Shown here piece after piece: positions 45,498 to 53,484 of a DNA stretch of 64,000 bases. How positions within the stretch are numbered: the first letter of the stretch is position 1; each line of letters starts with the position of its first letter. The position numbers were made by a program, and so were the translations under genes. The notes beneath the pieces are model-generated. The model searched no databases, was not told where the DNA came from, and saw nothing but the letters and a program-made list of their open reading frames with translations. The stretch comes from an uncultured Prevotellaceae bacterium (GTDB lineage Bacteria; Bacteroidota; Bacteroidia; Bacteroidales; Bacteroidaceae), in the NCBI GenBank assembly GCA_947170495.1, contig CAMVUB010000003.1, positions 34,004 through 98,003 of the forward strand, given 5' to 3'.

Positions 45498-45641
45498 TGT
45501 TTCAAGTTTTAGGGGTCGCTACGCTCAAAATTAAAGCAAAAATTATATCTAAAATTAAAGCAAAAATTTTTGTTTCAAATTTTGAGGAACGAAGTGACGA
45601 CCAGATTATTAATTTTCAATTTTCTATTCTCAAGAGTTTAT
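45498..45641. repeat. Repeat-filled gap inside the two-gene ABC operon
   Basis: AAAATTAAAGCAAAAATT occurs twice in a row (45527-45568), flanked by an imperfect inverted pair (GGGTCGCTACGCTCAAAATT and AATTTTGAGGAACGAAGTGA). No gene is present. Confidence 0.5.
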
Positions 45642-45680
45642 ACTCCCCTCGCCCTTTGGAGAGGGGTCGGGGGTGAGGCT
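45642..45680 (-). repeat. C/G-rich palindrome abutting the permease stop codon
   Basis: The plus strand has CTCGCCCTTTGGAGAGGGGT followed by CGGGGGTGAGG. On the sense strand it begins immediately after the TAA of the permease gene, C-rich face first, as at hisG and at the MacB-type ATPase. Confidence 0.7.
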
Positions 45681-47141
45681 TTACTCCGCCAGCCACTGTT
45701 CCATACGCTCGTATCTGCGTTTGTGCCAGAGGCGGGCAATCCAGCGGATATAGAGGGTGTGGAGGGCGAAGCCGAGGATGCCGAGGGCGGCGACGAGGGC
45801 GTGTGCCCAGAGAACAGGGAGAAAGAAGTAGGCGACGTAGTAGATGACGAGAGGAATGAACATGATGAACGAGAAGACATTCAGCTGTTTGTTGCCACCT
45901 TGATAGTTGAAGAAGGCGGAGGCGAAGAGGTCCATCCGGCTGCTGAAGAGGCAACTCGCCATGAACGGCAAGATGAAGAAGCCGCAGGAGAAGAGCAGCG
46001 CAGCCAGCAGCGCCAGCGGCGACAAACCATTCCACAGCACGGCAGGGATCAGCAGGAGTGTCATGAGGCCGCAGAGTGCGCAGAAGAAGTAGTACTTGCG
46101 TCGCAGGATCCCCTCAACGGGCCACGGCTTTGTCCATATGCCGGAGAAGAAGTTGGCCTCGATGCCCAGCACCCACTGCGCCAGGATAAGGCTGGGGAAT
46201 CCCACGGCGAAGACGAGCATCGGGTTGACCTTCAGGCCGAGGTCCTGTTGCATCGTGTCGTCTGTCATCTGTTGCATATAGACGTTGAAAACGAAGAGGA
46301 CAGCCATCACCAGGAAGCTGGTTCTCAAGCGCTTGCTGCGCAGCAGCTGCACCCATTCGATGCTCCACAGCGACACCTCGCCCAGCGAACGTGCCGTGGT
46401 GGCCACGGGCGCGTGTTCCTCCTCGTTGTGGTTCTTCATACGGGCAAAATAGCGATGCAATACGTAGCACAGGAGGCTGTTCAGCACTATGATGACGCCC
46501 GAGGCCACCACTGTGCCCCACTCCACCACATGAGGCCGCAGCGGCATCGAGGGATCGTCCTCTGCCAGCCCCAACACCACGAAAGCGAGGCCTCCAAGAA
46601 CATAGAGCACGAAGACCCACACAAGATAGCCGAAGGCCAGCGGCAGCGTGTATTCATTGCCGGGTGCGCGACGCCAGCAGTTCTGCACCAGCGCATTGGT
46701 GAGCGTGCAGGTGAAGGCCAGCACGAGGGTGAGCAAGCCCCAACCAATGCCTATGAACAAGGCCGCCACAAAGCCCACACACAGCGGGAGCATCCATTGC
46801 ATCGTACTCAGCTTCGTGTCGATGAGCACGAGCAGCGCCCAGTCGCTGGCGCTGACGGGGCGCGAGCGCAGGTAGTCGTCCATCTCCACCGGTGAGCGAC
46901 GCCAGAAGAGTTTCATGAACATATCGGCCGGAACGATGCTCACGGCCAGCAGCGGTACCAGCGCCACGACGGCAAACGGCAGCTCCTTCTCAGCCAGCTC
47001 CGAGGAGACAGCGGTGTAGAACGCCACCACCATCGTGATGAAGAGCACCGCAAAGTAGGCGGCGATGAAGACGTCCTTCCAGTGGAACGCGCGCCGCTTC
47101 TGTGTCCACCACAGCCTTAAGAGTTCTTTAAATGCAGCCAT
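45681..47141 (-). CDS. ABC permease, DUF5687-like
   Basis: 486 residues with about 10-12 membrane helices (ALLVLIDTKLSTMQWMLPLC; LAFVVLGLAEDD region; VLFVFNVYMQQMTDDT). The N-terminus LRLWWTQKRRAFHWKDV and the overall layout resemble the Bacteroidetes DUF5687 family, named from memory. It would form the membrane part of the exporter with the ATPase at 44790. The 7-bp TAATCTT array lies between its ATG and its TACCTTTG promoter. Confidence 0.8.
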   Translation of the reverse strand: MAAFKELLRLWWTQKRRAFHWKDVFIAAYFAVLFITMVVAFYTAVSSELAEKELPFAVVALVPLLAVSIVPADMFMKLFWRRSPVEMDDYLRSRPVSASDWALLVLIDTKLSTMQWMLPLCVGFVAALFIGIGWGLLTLVLAFTCTLTNALVQNCWRRAPGNEYTLPLAFGYLVWVFVLYVLGGLAFVVLGLAEDDPSMPLRPHVVEWGTVVASGVIIVLNSLLCYVLHRYFARMKNHNEEEHAPVATTARSLGEVSLWSIEWVQLLRSKRLRTSFLVMAVLFVFNVYMQQMTDDTMQQDLGLKVNPMLVFAVGFPSLILAQWVLGIEANFFSGIWTKPWPVEGILRRKYYFFCALCGLMTLLLIPAVLWNGLSPLALLAALLFSCGFFILPFMASCLFSSRMDLFASAFFNYQGGNKQLNVFSFIMFIPLVIYYVAYFFLPVLWAHALVAALGILGFALHTLYIRWIARLWHKRRYERMEQWLAE

Positions 47142-47188
47142 CTCTAATCTTTAATCTCTAATCTTTAATCTTTAATCTCTAATCTTTT
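47142..47188 (-). repeat. Heptamer array TAATCTT in the permease leader
   Basis: Six or more units of TAATCTT/TAATCTC separate the ATG at 47141 from the promoter at 47196-47203. A change in copy number would alter the leader length. Confidence 0.7.
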
Positions 47189-47195
47189 TCCGCGG

Positions 47196-47203
47196 CAAAG
47201 GTA
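47196..47203 (-). promoter_or_regulatory. -7 box of the ABC permease operon
   Basis: TACCTTTG on the minus strand, followed by the heptamer leader and the ATG at 47141. Confidence 0.6.
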
Positions 47204-47301
47204 GCACTAATTTTTGTTCTATTTGGCCAATGAATCGTTAAAACCTCTTAAAGGCAATAAACCAACGGGGACGCGAAGGGTCTTTTTTACTGAAAACACC
47301 G

Positions 47302-47309
47302 TACCTTTG
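47302..47309 (+). promoter_or_regulatory. -7 box of the TolC/efflux operon
   Basis: TACCTTTG within the small palindrome CCGTACCTTTGTACGG, giving a leader of about 35 bases to the ATG at 47349. Confidence 0.6.
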
Positions 47310-47348
47310 TACGGTTTTAGCAGACCGCTTTACACATTATTAATTATT

Positions 47349-48680
47349 ATGACAAAGAAAACCCTCTTCACGCTCTTCGCCTGGCTGCCGCTGACGGCTA
47401 TGGCGCAGACGTGGACTTTGCAACAATGCTTGGACTATGCTTCGGAGCACAATATCACGGTGCAGAAGAACCGCGTGTCGGAACTTGACGCTGCCGAAGT
47501 GCTGAAGCAACAGAAGGCCGCCCTCTTCCCCAGCCTCTCCTTCTCGATGAGTCAGAGCCTTGGCTACCGTCCCTTCCAGGAGGCGACGGTGATGGTGCAG
47601 AACGGCATGGCCACCAGCACCAATAACAAGCTCACGGAGAACGGCAGCTACGGCATCAACGCCAACTGGACCATCTGGGACGGCGGCGTGAACCGCAAGA
47701 ACATCGAAGCGCAGAAGGTGCAGACGGAGCTGTCTGCCGTGCAGACGGAGCAGAGCCTGAAGACCATTCAGGAGCAGATTGCGCAACTCTATGTGCAGGT
47801 CCTCTACACCACCGAAGCCAAGAAGGTCAACGAACAGATCTGCGCCACTGCCAAGCAGCAGCTGGAACGCGGACAAGAGCGCCTGAAGGTGGGCGACCTG
47901 GCCAAGGCCGACGTGGCACAGTTGGAGGCGCAGTATGCCAGCGCGCAGTACGATGTCGTGAACACGCAGACGCAGATCGACAACTATAAGCGTCAGCTGA
48001 AAGCCCTCCTGCAGCTGGGCATCGAGGAACCCTTCGATGTGTCAGCGGATGAGATGGACGACAGTCGCGCCCTGGCACCCATCCCCGACAAGCAGGAGGT
48101 CTATGCGCAGGCGCTGAACTCGCGCCCCGAGATACGCGCTGCTGAGTTGCAGGCCGCCGCCAGCGACGTGCAGCTGAACATTGCCAAGCGCGGCTACTAC
48201 CCCACCATCAGCATGAACGCCGGCATCGGCGACAGCCACTACAGCGCCTCCGAAGACAGCTACGGCGAGCAGCTGAAACGCAACCTCAATGGAAGTATCG
48301 GTCTGGGCGTGAGCGTGCCCATCTACGACCAGCGTCGCACGAAGACCGCCATCAACCGCGCCCGCATGGCGCAGACCACCGCAGCCCTCGACCTGCAGGA
48401 CAAACGAACCAATCTGGGTTCTGCCATCGAGAACTTGTGGCTCAATGCCACCAGCGCACAGCAACGTTTCATCAGCGCTGACGCCGCCGTGAAGAGTCAG
48501 GAGACGACTTATGAGCTGACCAACGAGCAGTTCAAGGAGGGTCTGCGGAATATCGTGGACCTGCTGCAGGCGCGCGACAATATGCTGCAAGCCCAGCACA
48601 ACAAGCTGCAGAGCAAGTATATGACCATCCTCAACACCCAGCTCCTGAAGTTCTACGAAGGAGGAGCGATTGAAATGTAG
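47349..48680 (+). CDS. TolC-family outer-membrane efflux protein
   Basis: 443 residues from the ATG at 47349; the track reads 45 residues upstream through the promoter. The signal peptide is MTKKTLFTLFAWLPLTAMAQ. The mature protein starts WTLQQCLDYASEHNITVQKN and has the two long coiled-coil repeats of the family (LKVGDLAKADVAQLEAQYAS; LTNEQFKEGLRNIVDLLQAR). It forms the trimeric outer-membrane channel for the adaptor, ATPase and permease encoded next in the same direction. Confidence 0.93.
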   Translation: MTKKTLFTLFAWLPLTAMAQTWTLQQCLDYASEHNITVQKNRVSELDAAEVLKQQKAALFPSLSFSMSQSLGYRPFQEATVMVQNGMATSTNNKLTENGSYGINANWTIWDGGVNRKNIEAQKVQTELSAVQTEQSLKTIQEQIAQLYVQVLYTTEAKKVNEQICATAKQQLERGQERLKVGDLAKADVAQLEAQYASAQYDVVNTQTQIDNYKRQLKALLQLGIEEPFDVSADEMDDSRALAPIPDKQEVYAQALNSRPEIRAAELQAAASDVQLNIAKRGYYPTISMNAGIGDSHYSASEDSYGEQLKRNLNGSIGLGVSVPIYDQRRTKTAINRARMAQTTAALDLQDKRTNLGSAIENLWLNATSAQQRFISADAAVKSQETTYELTNEQFKEGLRNIVDLLQARDNMLQAQHNKLQSKYMTILNTQLLKFYEGGAIEM

Positions 48681-48687
48681 ATGATGA

Positions 48688-48850
48688 GACCCTCCCCCTG
48701 CCCTCCCTGTGAGGGAGGGAGCGTTTACCTTTCAAGATTAAAAATTATATGTATAACATCTTATAAAAGATTAATTATTTCATTATGAATATTTTCAATT
48801 TCACGAAACATTTTACTCCCTCCCTCACAGGGAGGGCGGGGGGAGGGTCC
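48688..48850 (+). repeat. Composite inverted-repeat element containing the adaptor start codon (about 163 bp)
   Basis: The C-rich arm at 48688-48722 (GACCCTCCCCCTGCCCTCCC) and the G-rich arm at 48815-48850 (ending GGGAGGGTCC) are near-perfect inverted repeats of about 35 bp. Between them are about 92 A+T-rich bases with the ATG at 48785. The order C-rich arm, ATG, G-rich arm is the same as in the two his elements. Confidence 0.8.
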
Positions 48851-49984
48851 GTCATTCTCTTAGCGTTAGCTTTTACAGCTTGCGGCTCGAAGCCGACGGC
48901 TGAATACGAAATGACCACGGTAGAGAAAGGTAATATCTCTACGACCGTGACAGCCACAGGAACCATCGAGCCTGTCACGAGTGTGGAGGTGGGTACACAG
49001 GTCAGCGGTATCGTAGCCAAGATTTATGTGGATTACAATTCCGTGGTGAAGGCCGGACAGGTCATTGCAGAACTCGACCGCACGAACCTCCTCAGCACCC
49101 TCGAGAGCCAGCGCGCCAACCTCACCAGTGCCGAGAGCGCCCTCGCCTATCAGAAATCCAACTTCGAGCGTTACAAAGCCCTCTACGACAAAGGCCTGAT
49201 CAGCGCCAATGACTTCGAGCAGGCACGCCTCTCCTATGTCCAGGCACAGCAGCAGGCTTCTACAGCCCGCCAAAGCGTGAAGCGCGCCGAGACAGACCTC
49301 GGCTACGCCACCATCACCTCGCCCATCAACGGCGTGGTGCTCTCCAAGGCTGTCGAGGAAGGTCAGACCGTGGCCGCCTCGTTCTCCACTCCTACCCTCT
49401 TCACCATCGCTCAGGACTTGACCGATATGCGCGTGATTGCTGATATCGACGAGGCTGACATCGGCGAGGTCAAGGAAGGCCAGCGCGTCACGTTCACCGT
49501 GGATGCCTTCCCCAACGACACCTTCCAGGGTCAGGTCACGCAGGTGCGCCAGCAGGCCACCACGGAGAGCAATGTCGTCACCTACGAGGTGGTCATTAGC
49601 GCTCCCAATGCCGACCTGAAGCTGAAGCCGGGGCTGACCGCCAACGTGACCATCTTCACGCTGGAGAAGAACGATGTCCTCACCGTCAGCGCCAAGGCCC
49701 TGCGCTTTGCACCCAACGAAGTGCTCATCGCCGAGGACGAGACCATCGAGGGCTGCGAGGCTCCCCATAAGCTGTGGGTTCGCCAGGGCAAGACCTTCAA
49801 GGCCATCCCTGTGGAGACGGGCGTCACCAACGGCACCACCACCGAGATAGTCTCGGGCATCGCTGCCGGCACGGAAGTGCTCGAAGACATGGAGTTCGGC
49901 GGTGCCGCGGAGGATGCTTCTGCCCAGCAGAACAAGAACCCGTTCATGCCCGGACCGCGTAACAACAAGAACCAAAAGAAGTAA
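48785..49984 (+). CDS. HlyD/MacA-type periplasmic adaptor lipoprotein
   Basis: 399 residues. The N-terminus MNIFNFTKH-FTPSLTGRAGGGS is partly encoded by a repeat arm inside the signal peptide; the rest, VILLALAFTACGS, completes a lipoprotein signal. The mature protein has GTIEPVTSVEVGTQVSGIVA and VKAGQVIAELDRTN (lipoyl-like half), a coiled-coil hairpin with YKALYDKGLISANDFEQ, DLGYATITSPINGVVLS, and a beta-barrel domain. It links TolC to the MacB-type pump. Its stop overlaps the ATPase start by one base. Confidence 0.92.
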   Translation: MNIFNFTKHFTPSLTGRAGGGSVILLALAFTACGSKPTAEYEMTTVEKGNISTTVTATGTIEPVTSVEVGTQVSGIVAKIYVDYNSVVKAGQVIAELDRTNLLSTLESQRANLTSAESALAYQKSNFERYKALYDKGLISANDFEQARLSYVQAQQQASTARQSVKRAETDLGYATITSPINGVVLSKAVEEGQTVAASFSTPTLFTIAQDLTDMRVIADIDEADIGEVKEGQRVTFTVDAFPNDTFQGQVTQVRQQATTESNVVTYEVVISAPNADLKLKPGLTANVTIFTLEKNDVLTVSAKALRFAPNEVLIAEDETIEGCEAPHKLWVRQGKTFKAIPVETGVTNGTTTEIVSGIAAGTEVLEDMEFGGAAEDASAQQNKNPFMPGPRNNKNQKK

Positions 49985-50733
49985 TGGAGAAGAAAGTCGT
50001 CATCGAGCTTCAGGATGTCCGTCGCGATTTCCAAGTAGGTAGCGAGACGGTGCACGCCCTACGGGGTGTCTCGTTCAAGATCTACGAGGGCGAGTTCGTG
50101 ACCATCATGGGCACCTCCGGTTCTGGCAAATCGACGCTCCTGAACCAGCTCGGCTGTCTGGACACGCCCACGAGCGGCGAATACCTGCTCGACGGCACCC
50201 CCGTGCGCTCCATGCGCCGTAGCCAGCGCGCCCGTCTGCGCAACCGCAAGATCGGTTTCGTGTTCCAGAACTACAACCTGCTGGCCAAGACTACGGCCAT
50301 CGAGAATGTGGAGCTGCCGCTGATGTATAACAAGGAGTACAACGCCCGCCAGCGTCGCGAGGCTGCCATCGCAGCCCTCGAAGCGGTGGGACTGGGCGAC
50401 CGTCTGGAGCATAAGAGCAACCAGATGTCGGGCGGTCAGATGCAGCGTGTAGCCATCGCACGCGCCTTGGTCAACAACCCCGCCGTCATCCTTGCGGACG
50501 AGGCCACGGGTAACCTGGACACGCGAACCAGCTTCGAGGTTCTTGTGCTGTTCCAGAAGCTCCATGCTGAAGGGCGCACCATCATCTTCGTGACCCACAA
50601 CCCCGAGATTGCACAATATTCCTCACGCAACATCGTCCTGCGCGACGGCAAGATTCGCGAGGATGTCTATAACCAAAACATCCTCAGCGCTGCCGAGGCC
50701 CTCGCAGCCCTGCCCGCGCCACAAGATGATTAA
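49984..50733 (+). CDS. MacB/LolD-type ABC ATPase
   Basis: 249 residues. Walker A GTSGSGKSTLLNQLG, signature MSGGQMQRVAIARAL, Walker B VILADEATGNLD and H-loop FVTHNPEIA. The MacB-type marker GLGDRLEHKSNQMSGGQ is present. Unlike E. coli MacB, the ATPase and permease are separate genes. It starts on the last base of the adaptor gene. The stop is followed at once by a C/G-rich repeat. Confidence 0.93.
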   Translation: MEKKVVIELQDVRRDFQVGSETVHALRGVSFKIYEGEFVTIMGTSGSGKSTLLNQLGCLDTPTSGEYLLDGTPVRSMRRSQRARLRNRKIGFVFQNYNLLAKTTAIENVELPLMYNKEYNARQRREAAIAALEAVGLGDRLEHKSNQMSGGQMQRVAIARALVNNPAVILADEATGNLDTRTSFEVLVLFQKLHAEGRTIIFVTHNPEIAQYSSRNIVLRDGKIREDVYNQNILSAAEALAALPAPQDD

Positions 50734-50774
50734 AGGCCCCTCCCCCAACCCCTCCCCTGTTAGGGAGGGGAGTT
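50734..50774 (+). repeat. C/G-rich palindrome directly after the MacB-type ATPase stop
   Basis: GGCCCCTCCCCCAACCCCTC followed by CCTGTTAGGGAGGGGAG begins at the base after TAA, in the same C-rich-first orientation relative to its gene as the copies after hisG and the ABC permease. Then come TTGAACC and CTAAACG heptamer units up to the permease ATG. Confidence 0.75.
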
Positions 50775-50828
50775 GAAACCTTGAACTTTTGAACCCTTGA
50801 ACGCTAAACGCTAAACGTTAAACGAGAT

Positions 50829-52049
50829 ATGAGTTACATCAACCTCTTTAAGATAGCCATCAAGGCAATCCTCAGCAATAAAGCCCGCAGCTTCCTCTCG
50901 ATGCTCGGCATCATCATCGGTGTTGGAGCTGTCATCGTGATGATGGCCATCGGCCAAGGCTCCAAGCAGAGCATACGCGCCGAACTGGCCAAGCAGGGCA
51001 CCAACCTGCTCACCATACGCCCGGGTGCCGACCAGCGCGGCGGCGTGCGCCTCGACCCGTCGGCTATGCAGACGCTGAAGCATGCAGATTACGAGGCCAT
51101 CTTGCGCGAGGCAAAGTTTGTCACCAAGGTGTCGCCGGAGGTGACATCCAGCGGACAGGTCATCAACGGTGCCAACAACACCACCAGCACCTGCTATGGC
51201 GAGTCGCCCGACTACTTGACCATCAAGCTGTGGAGCATCGAGGAAGGCACCTGCTTCACTGAAGAGGATGTGAAGAAGAGTTCCAAGGTGTGCATCATAG
51301 GCAAGACCGTCGTCAAGGAGCTGTTCCCCAACGGTCAGGACCCCATCGGGAAGACCATCCGCTTCAAGAGCATCCCCCTGCGCGTCATCGGCGTCCTCAA
51401 AGGCAAGGGCTATAACAACTGGGGCATGGACCAGGACAACGTCATCATCGCGCCATACACCACCGTGATGAAGCGCCTCTCTGCCCAGACCCACTACAAC
51501 AGCATCGTCTGCTCGGCCGTCACCGAGGAACTCTCGGACCAGGCCATCGAAGACCTCACGGCTATACTGCGTCGCACGCATAAACTCAAGGACGGTGAAG
51601 TGGATAACTTCACCATCCGTTCTCAGCAGGAGTTCATGGAGACGATGTCCTCCACGATGGATACCATCACCATCATTCTCGTGGTGGCCGCAGCCTTCTC
51701 GCTCCTCGTGGCAGGCATCGGCATCATGAACATCATGCTGGTAAGCGTCACGGAGCGCACCAAGGAGATAGGTCTGCGCATGAGCGTCGGCGCTCGCGGT
51801 CTGGACATCAGCAATCAGTTCCTCATTGAATCCATCCTCATCAGTCTCACGGGCGGCATCCTGGGTGTCCTCTTCGGAGCCCTCCTCACCTGGGGCTGCA
51901 ACGCTATCGTGGGCTATCCCGCCGTCATCCCCATGTGGAGCGTTATCGTCAGTTTTGTCGTCTGCGTGGCCATCGGTGTCGGCTTCGGCTATTTCCCTGC
52001 CCAGAAAGCGGCACGGCTGGATCCTATTGAGGCAATACGCTATGAGTAA
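50829..52049 (+). CDS. MacB-type ABC permease (FtsX/MacB_PCD)
   Basis: 406 residues. One helix near the N-terminus (FLSMLGIIIGVGAVIVMMAI) is followed by a large periplasmic MacB core domain (GVLKGKGYNNWGMDQDNVII) and three C-terminal helices with SLLVAGIGIMNIMLVSVTER-type sequence and the end GFGYFPAQKAARLDPIEAIRYE, the family signature. With the preceding genes it forms a mechanotransmitting efflux pump; substrates of such pumps include macrolides, peptides and toxins. Confidence 0.94.
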   Translation: MSYINLFKIAIKAILSNKARSFLSMLGIIIGVGAVIVMMAIGQGSKQSIRAELAKQGTNLLTIRPGADQRGGVRLDPSAMQTLKHADYEAILREAKFVTKVSPEVTSSGQVINGANNTTSTCYGESPDYLTIKLWSIEEGTCFTEEDVKKSSKVCIIGKTVVKELFPNGQDPIGKTIRFKSIPLRVIGVLKGKGYNNWGMDQDNVIIAPYTTVMKRLSAQTHYNSIVCSAVTEELSDQAIEDLTAILRRTHKLKDGEVDNFTIRSQQEFMETMSSTMDTITIILVVAAAFSLLVAGIGIMNIMLVSVTERTKEIGLRMSVGARGLDISNQFLIESILISLTGGILGVLFGALLTWGCNAIVGYPAVIPMWSVIVSFVVCVAIGVGFGYFPAQKAARLDPIEAIRYE

Positions 52050-52119
52050 TCCTCACCCTTCTTCAAGAGACGAGGAAGAGAAGATAACAGATAATAAATG
52101 ATCATTAATAGATATAAAG

Positions 52120-52695
52120 ATGAAAAAGATTCTATTGCTTATGTTGATGGCGCTGCCATTGATGGCTGCTGCCGAGAAACGTGATGACTCCAAGTACCTG
52201 CGTGGTGCTGTGCCCGAACAGAATGGTATTGTCACCTTCACCCAGACCTTCAGCGTTCCGGGGAAGACACAGGCCCAACTCTACCCTGTCATGCAAGCCT
52301 TCGTGAAAGAGCTCGTGGCTAAGGGACGTCAGGACCTGCGCACGCGTGTCGTGTCCGACGAGAACAACACCATCATTGCCAATGTCGAGGAAATCATGAC
52401 CTTCAAGAAGAAGTTCCTCAACTGGGACCACTGCTACTTCCGCTACCTTATCAGCGCCGAGTGCACGGCTGACAACCAGGTCAAGATGATCATCACCAAG
52501 ATCAGCTACTACTACGGCTTCGACCAGGAAGGCAAGGGCGGCGAGAACTACAAGGCCGAGGAGTGGATCTCCGACAAGGAAGCTGTCAACAAAGCCAACA
52601 CCAAGCTCTATCCCCGCAGCGGTAAGTTCCGTCGCAAGACCGTGGATCGTGCCGAGGAAATCTTCGCCGCCGCCCAGGCTGCCGCTCAACAATAA
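52120..52695 (+). CDS. Periplasmic DUF4468-like protein
   Basis: 191 residues with a signal peptide (LLMLMALPLMAAA). The pattern GIVTFTQTFSVPGKTQAQLY, AKGRQDLRTRVVSDENNTII and CYFRYLISAECTADNQVKMI, with conserved aromatic and basic positions, resembles DUF4468/TBP-like domain proteins of the Bacteroidetes, whose role is unknown. It begins 70 bases after the MacB permease and ends 12 bases before the outer-membrane protein, so the three may share a transcript. Confidence 0.72.
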   Translation: MKKILLLMLMALPLMAAAEKRDDSKYLRGAVPEQNGIVTFTQTFSVPGKTQAQLYPVMQAFVKELVAKGRQDLRTRVVSDENNTIIANVEEIMTFKKKFLNWDHCYFRYLISAECTADNQVKMIITKISYYYGFDQEGKGGENYKAEEWISDKEAVNKANTKLYPRSGKFRRKTVDRAEEIFAAAQAAAQQ

Positions 52696-52707
52696 ACTGC
52701 AGGAACG

Positions 52708-53433
52708 ATGAAGTGGCTTGTGTGTTTACTCAGCCTGGGTCTGTGCAGCATGGCACAGGCGCAGGAAGTGGCCGAGGACAGCGTGGCGAGTAAGCCGAAG
52801 GCTGTCGAGGTGTCGGTGGGCGCTGACATCGTCAGTCAGTATATATGGCGCGGTATGCAGCTGGGAAGTGCCAGCATACAACCAACTGCAAGCATTGGCT
52901 GGAAGGGGCTGAACCTGGAGGCCTTCGCCAGCGTCGGTTTCGTGGATAGGAACGACCCCTACGAGATCGACTTCACACTCTCCTACACCATCAAAGGCTT
53001 TTCCGTGGGCATCACGGACTACTGGAACACCGAGGGCGACCCACGCTATTTCCACTACAAGCAGGATGAGACGGGCCACGCCTTCGAGGCGTTCGTAGGC
53101 TATGATTTCGGGATCCTAAATGTCTCATGGCAGACCATCTTTGCGGGCGCCGACGGCGTGAACAAAAGCGATAAGAGAGCCTTCTCGTCGTACTTCGAGC
53201 TGAATGTGCCGTTCAGCCTGTGGACGTGCGAATGGAATGGCTCGCTGGGTGTCGTGCCGTATGCCACATCGTACTACGACACCAGCGGCTTCGCCGTGAC
53301 GAACGTGAGCCTGCGCTGCACGAAGGAGATTCCCCTCGGGCGCCGCTTCAAGATGCCCATCTTTGCTGAGGTGACCGCAAACCCGAACGCGAAGAAGTTC
53401 TATTTCGTGGGCGGCATCACGCTGGGAATATAG
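52708..53433 (+). CDS. Outer-membrane beta-barrel protein, TorF-like
   Basis: 241 residues with a signal peptide (CLLSLGLCSMAQA). VSVGADIVSQYIWRGMQLGS is the typical first strand of TorF-type putative porins (IWRG motif). Alternating amphipathic strands follow, ending in the aromatic/hydrophobic end KKFYFVGGITLGI without a final Phe. It would lie in the outer membrane; the transported compound is unknown. Confidence 0.78.
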   Translation: MKWLVCLLSLGLCSMAQAQEVAEDSVASKPKAVEVSVGADIVSQYIWRGMQLGSASIQPTASIGWKGLNLEAFASVGFVDRNDPYEIDFTLSYTIKGFSVGITDYWNTEGDPRYFHYKQDETGHAFEAFVGYDFGILNVSWQTIFAGADGVNKSDKRAFSSYFELNVPFSLWTCEWNGSLGVVPYATSYYDTSGFAVTNVSLRCTKEIPLGRRFKMPIFAEVTANPNAKKFYFVGGITLGI

Positions 53434-53437
53434 TGTT

Positions 53438-53484
53438 TAGAGATTAGAGATTAAGGATTAAAGATTAAAGATTAAGGATTAAAG
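53438..53484 (+). repeat. Heptamer array GATTAAA/GATTAAG before the PSD-like gene
   Basis: Seven units of the form RGATTAR run without a break into AAGATGT. The first possible ATG at 53485 is therefore itself a mutated repeat unit. Confidence 0.7.

Noticed and set aside
45570-46895. 441-residue plus-strand ORF opposite the ABC permease
   Set aside because: It is rich in His, Glu and Gln with no domain; the opposite strand encodes a membrane permease paired with an ATPase gene.
48866-49975. 369-residue minus-strand ORF opposite the efflux adaptor
   Set aside because: It is antisense to a gene with full HlyD-type features within a plus-strand operon.
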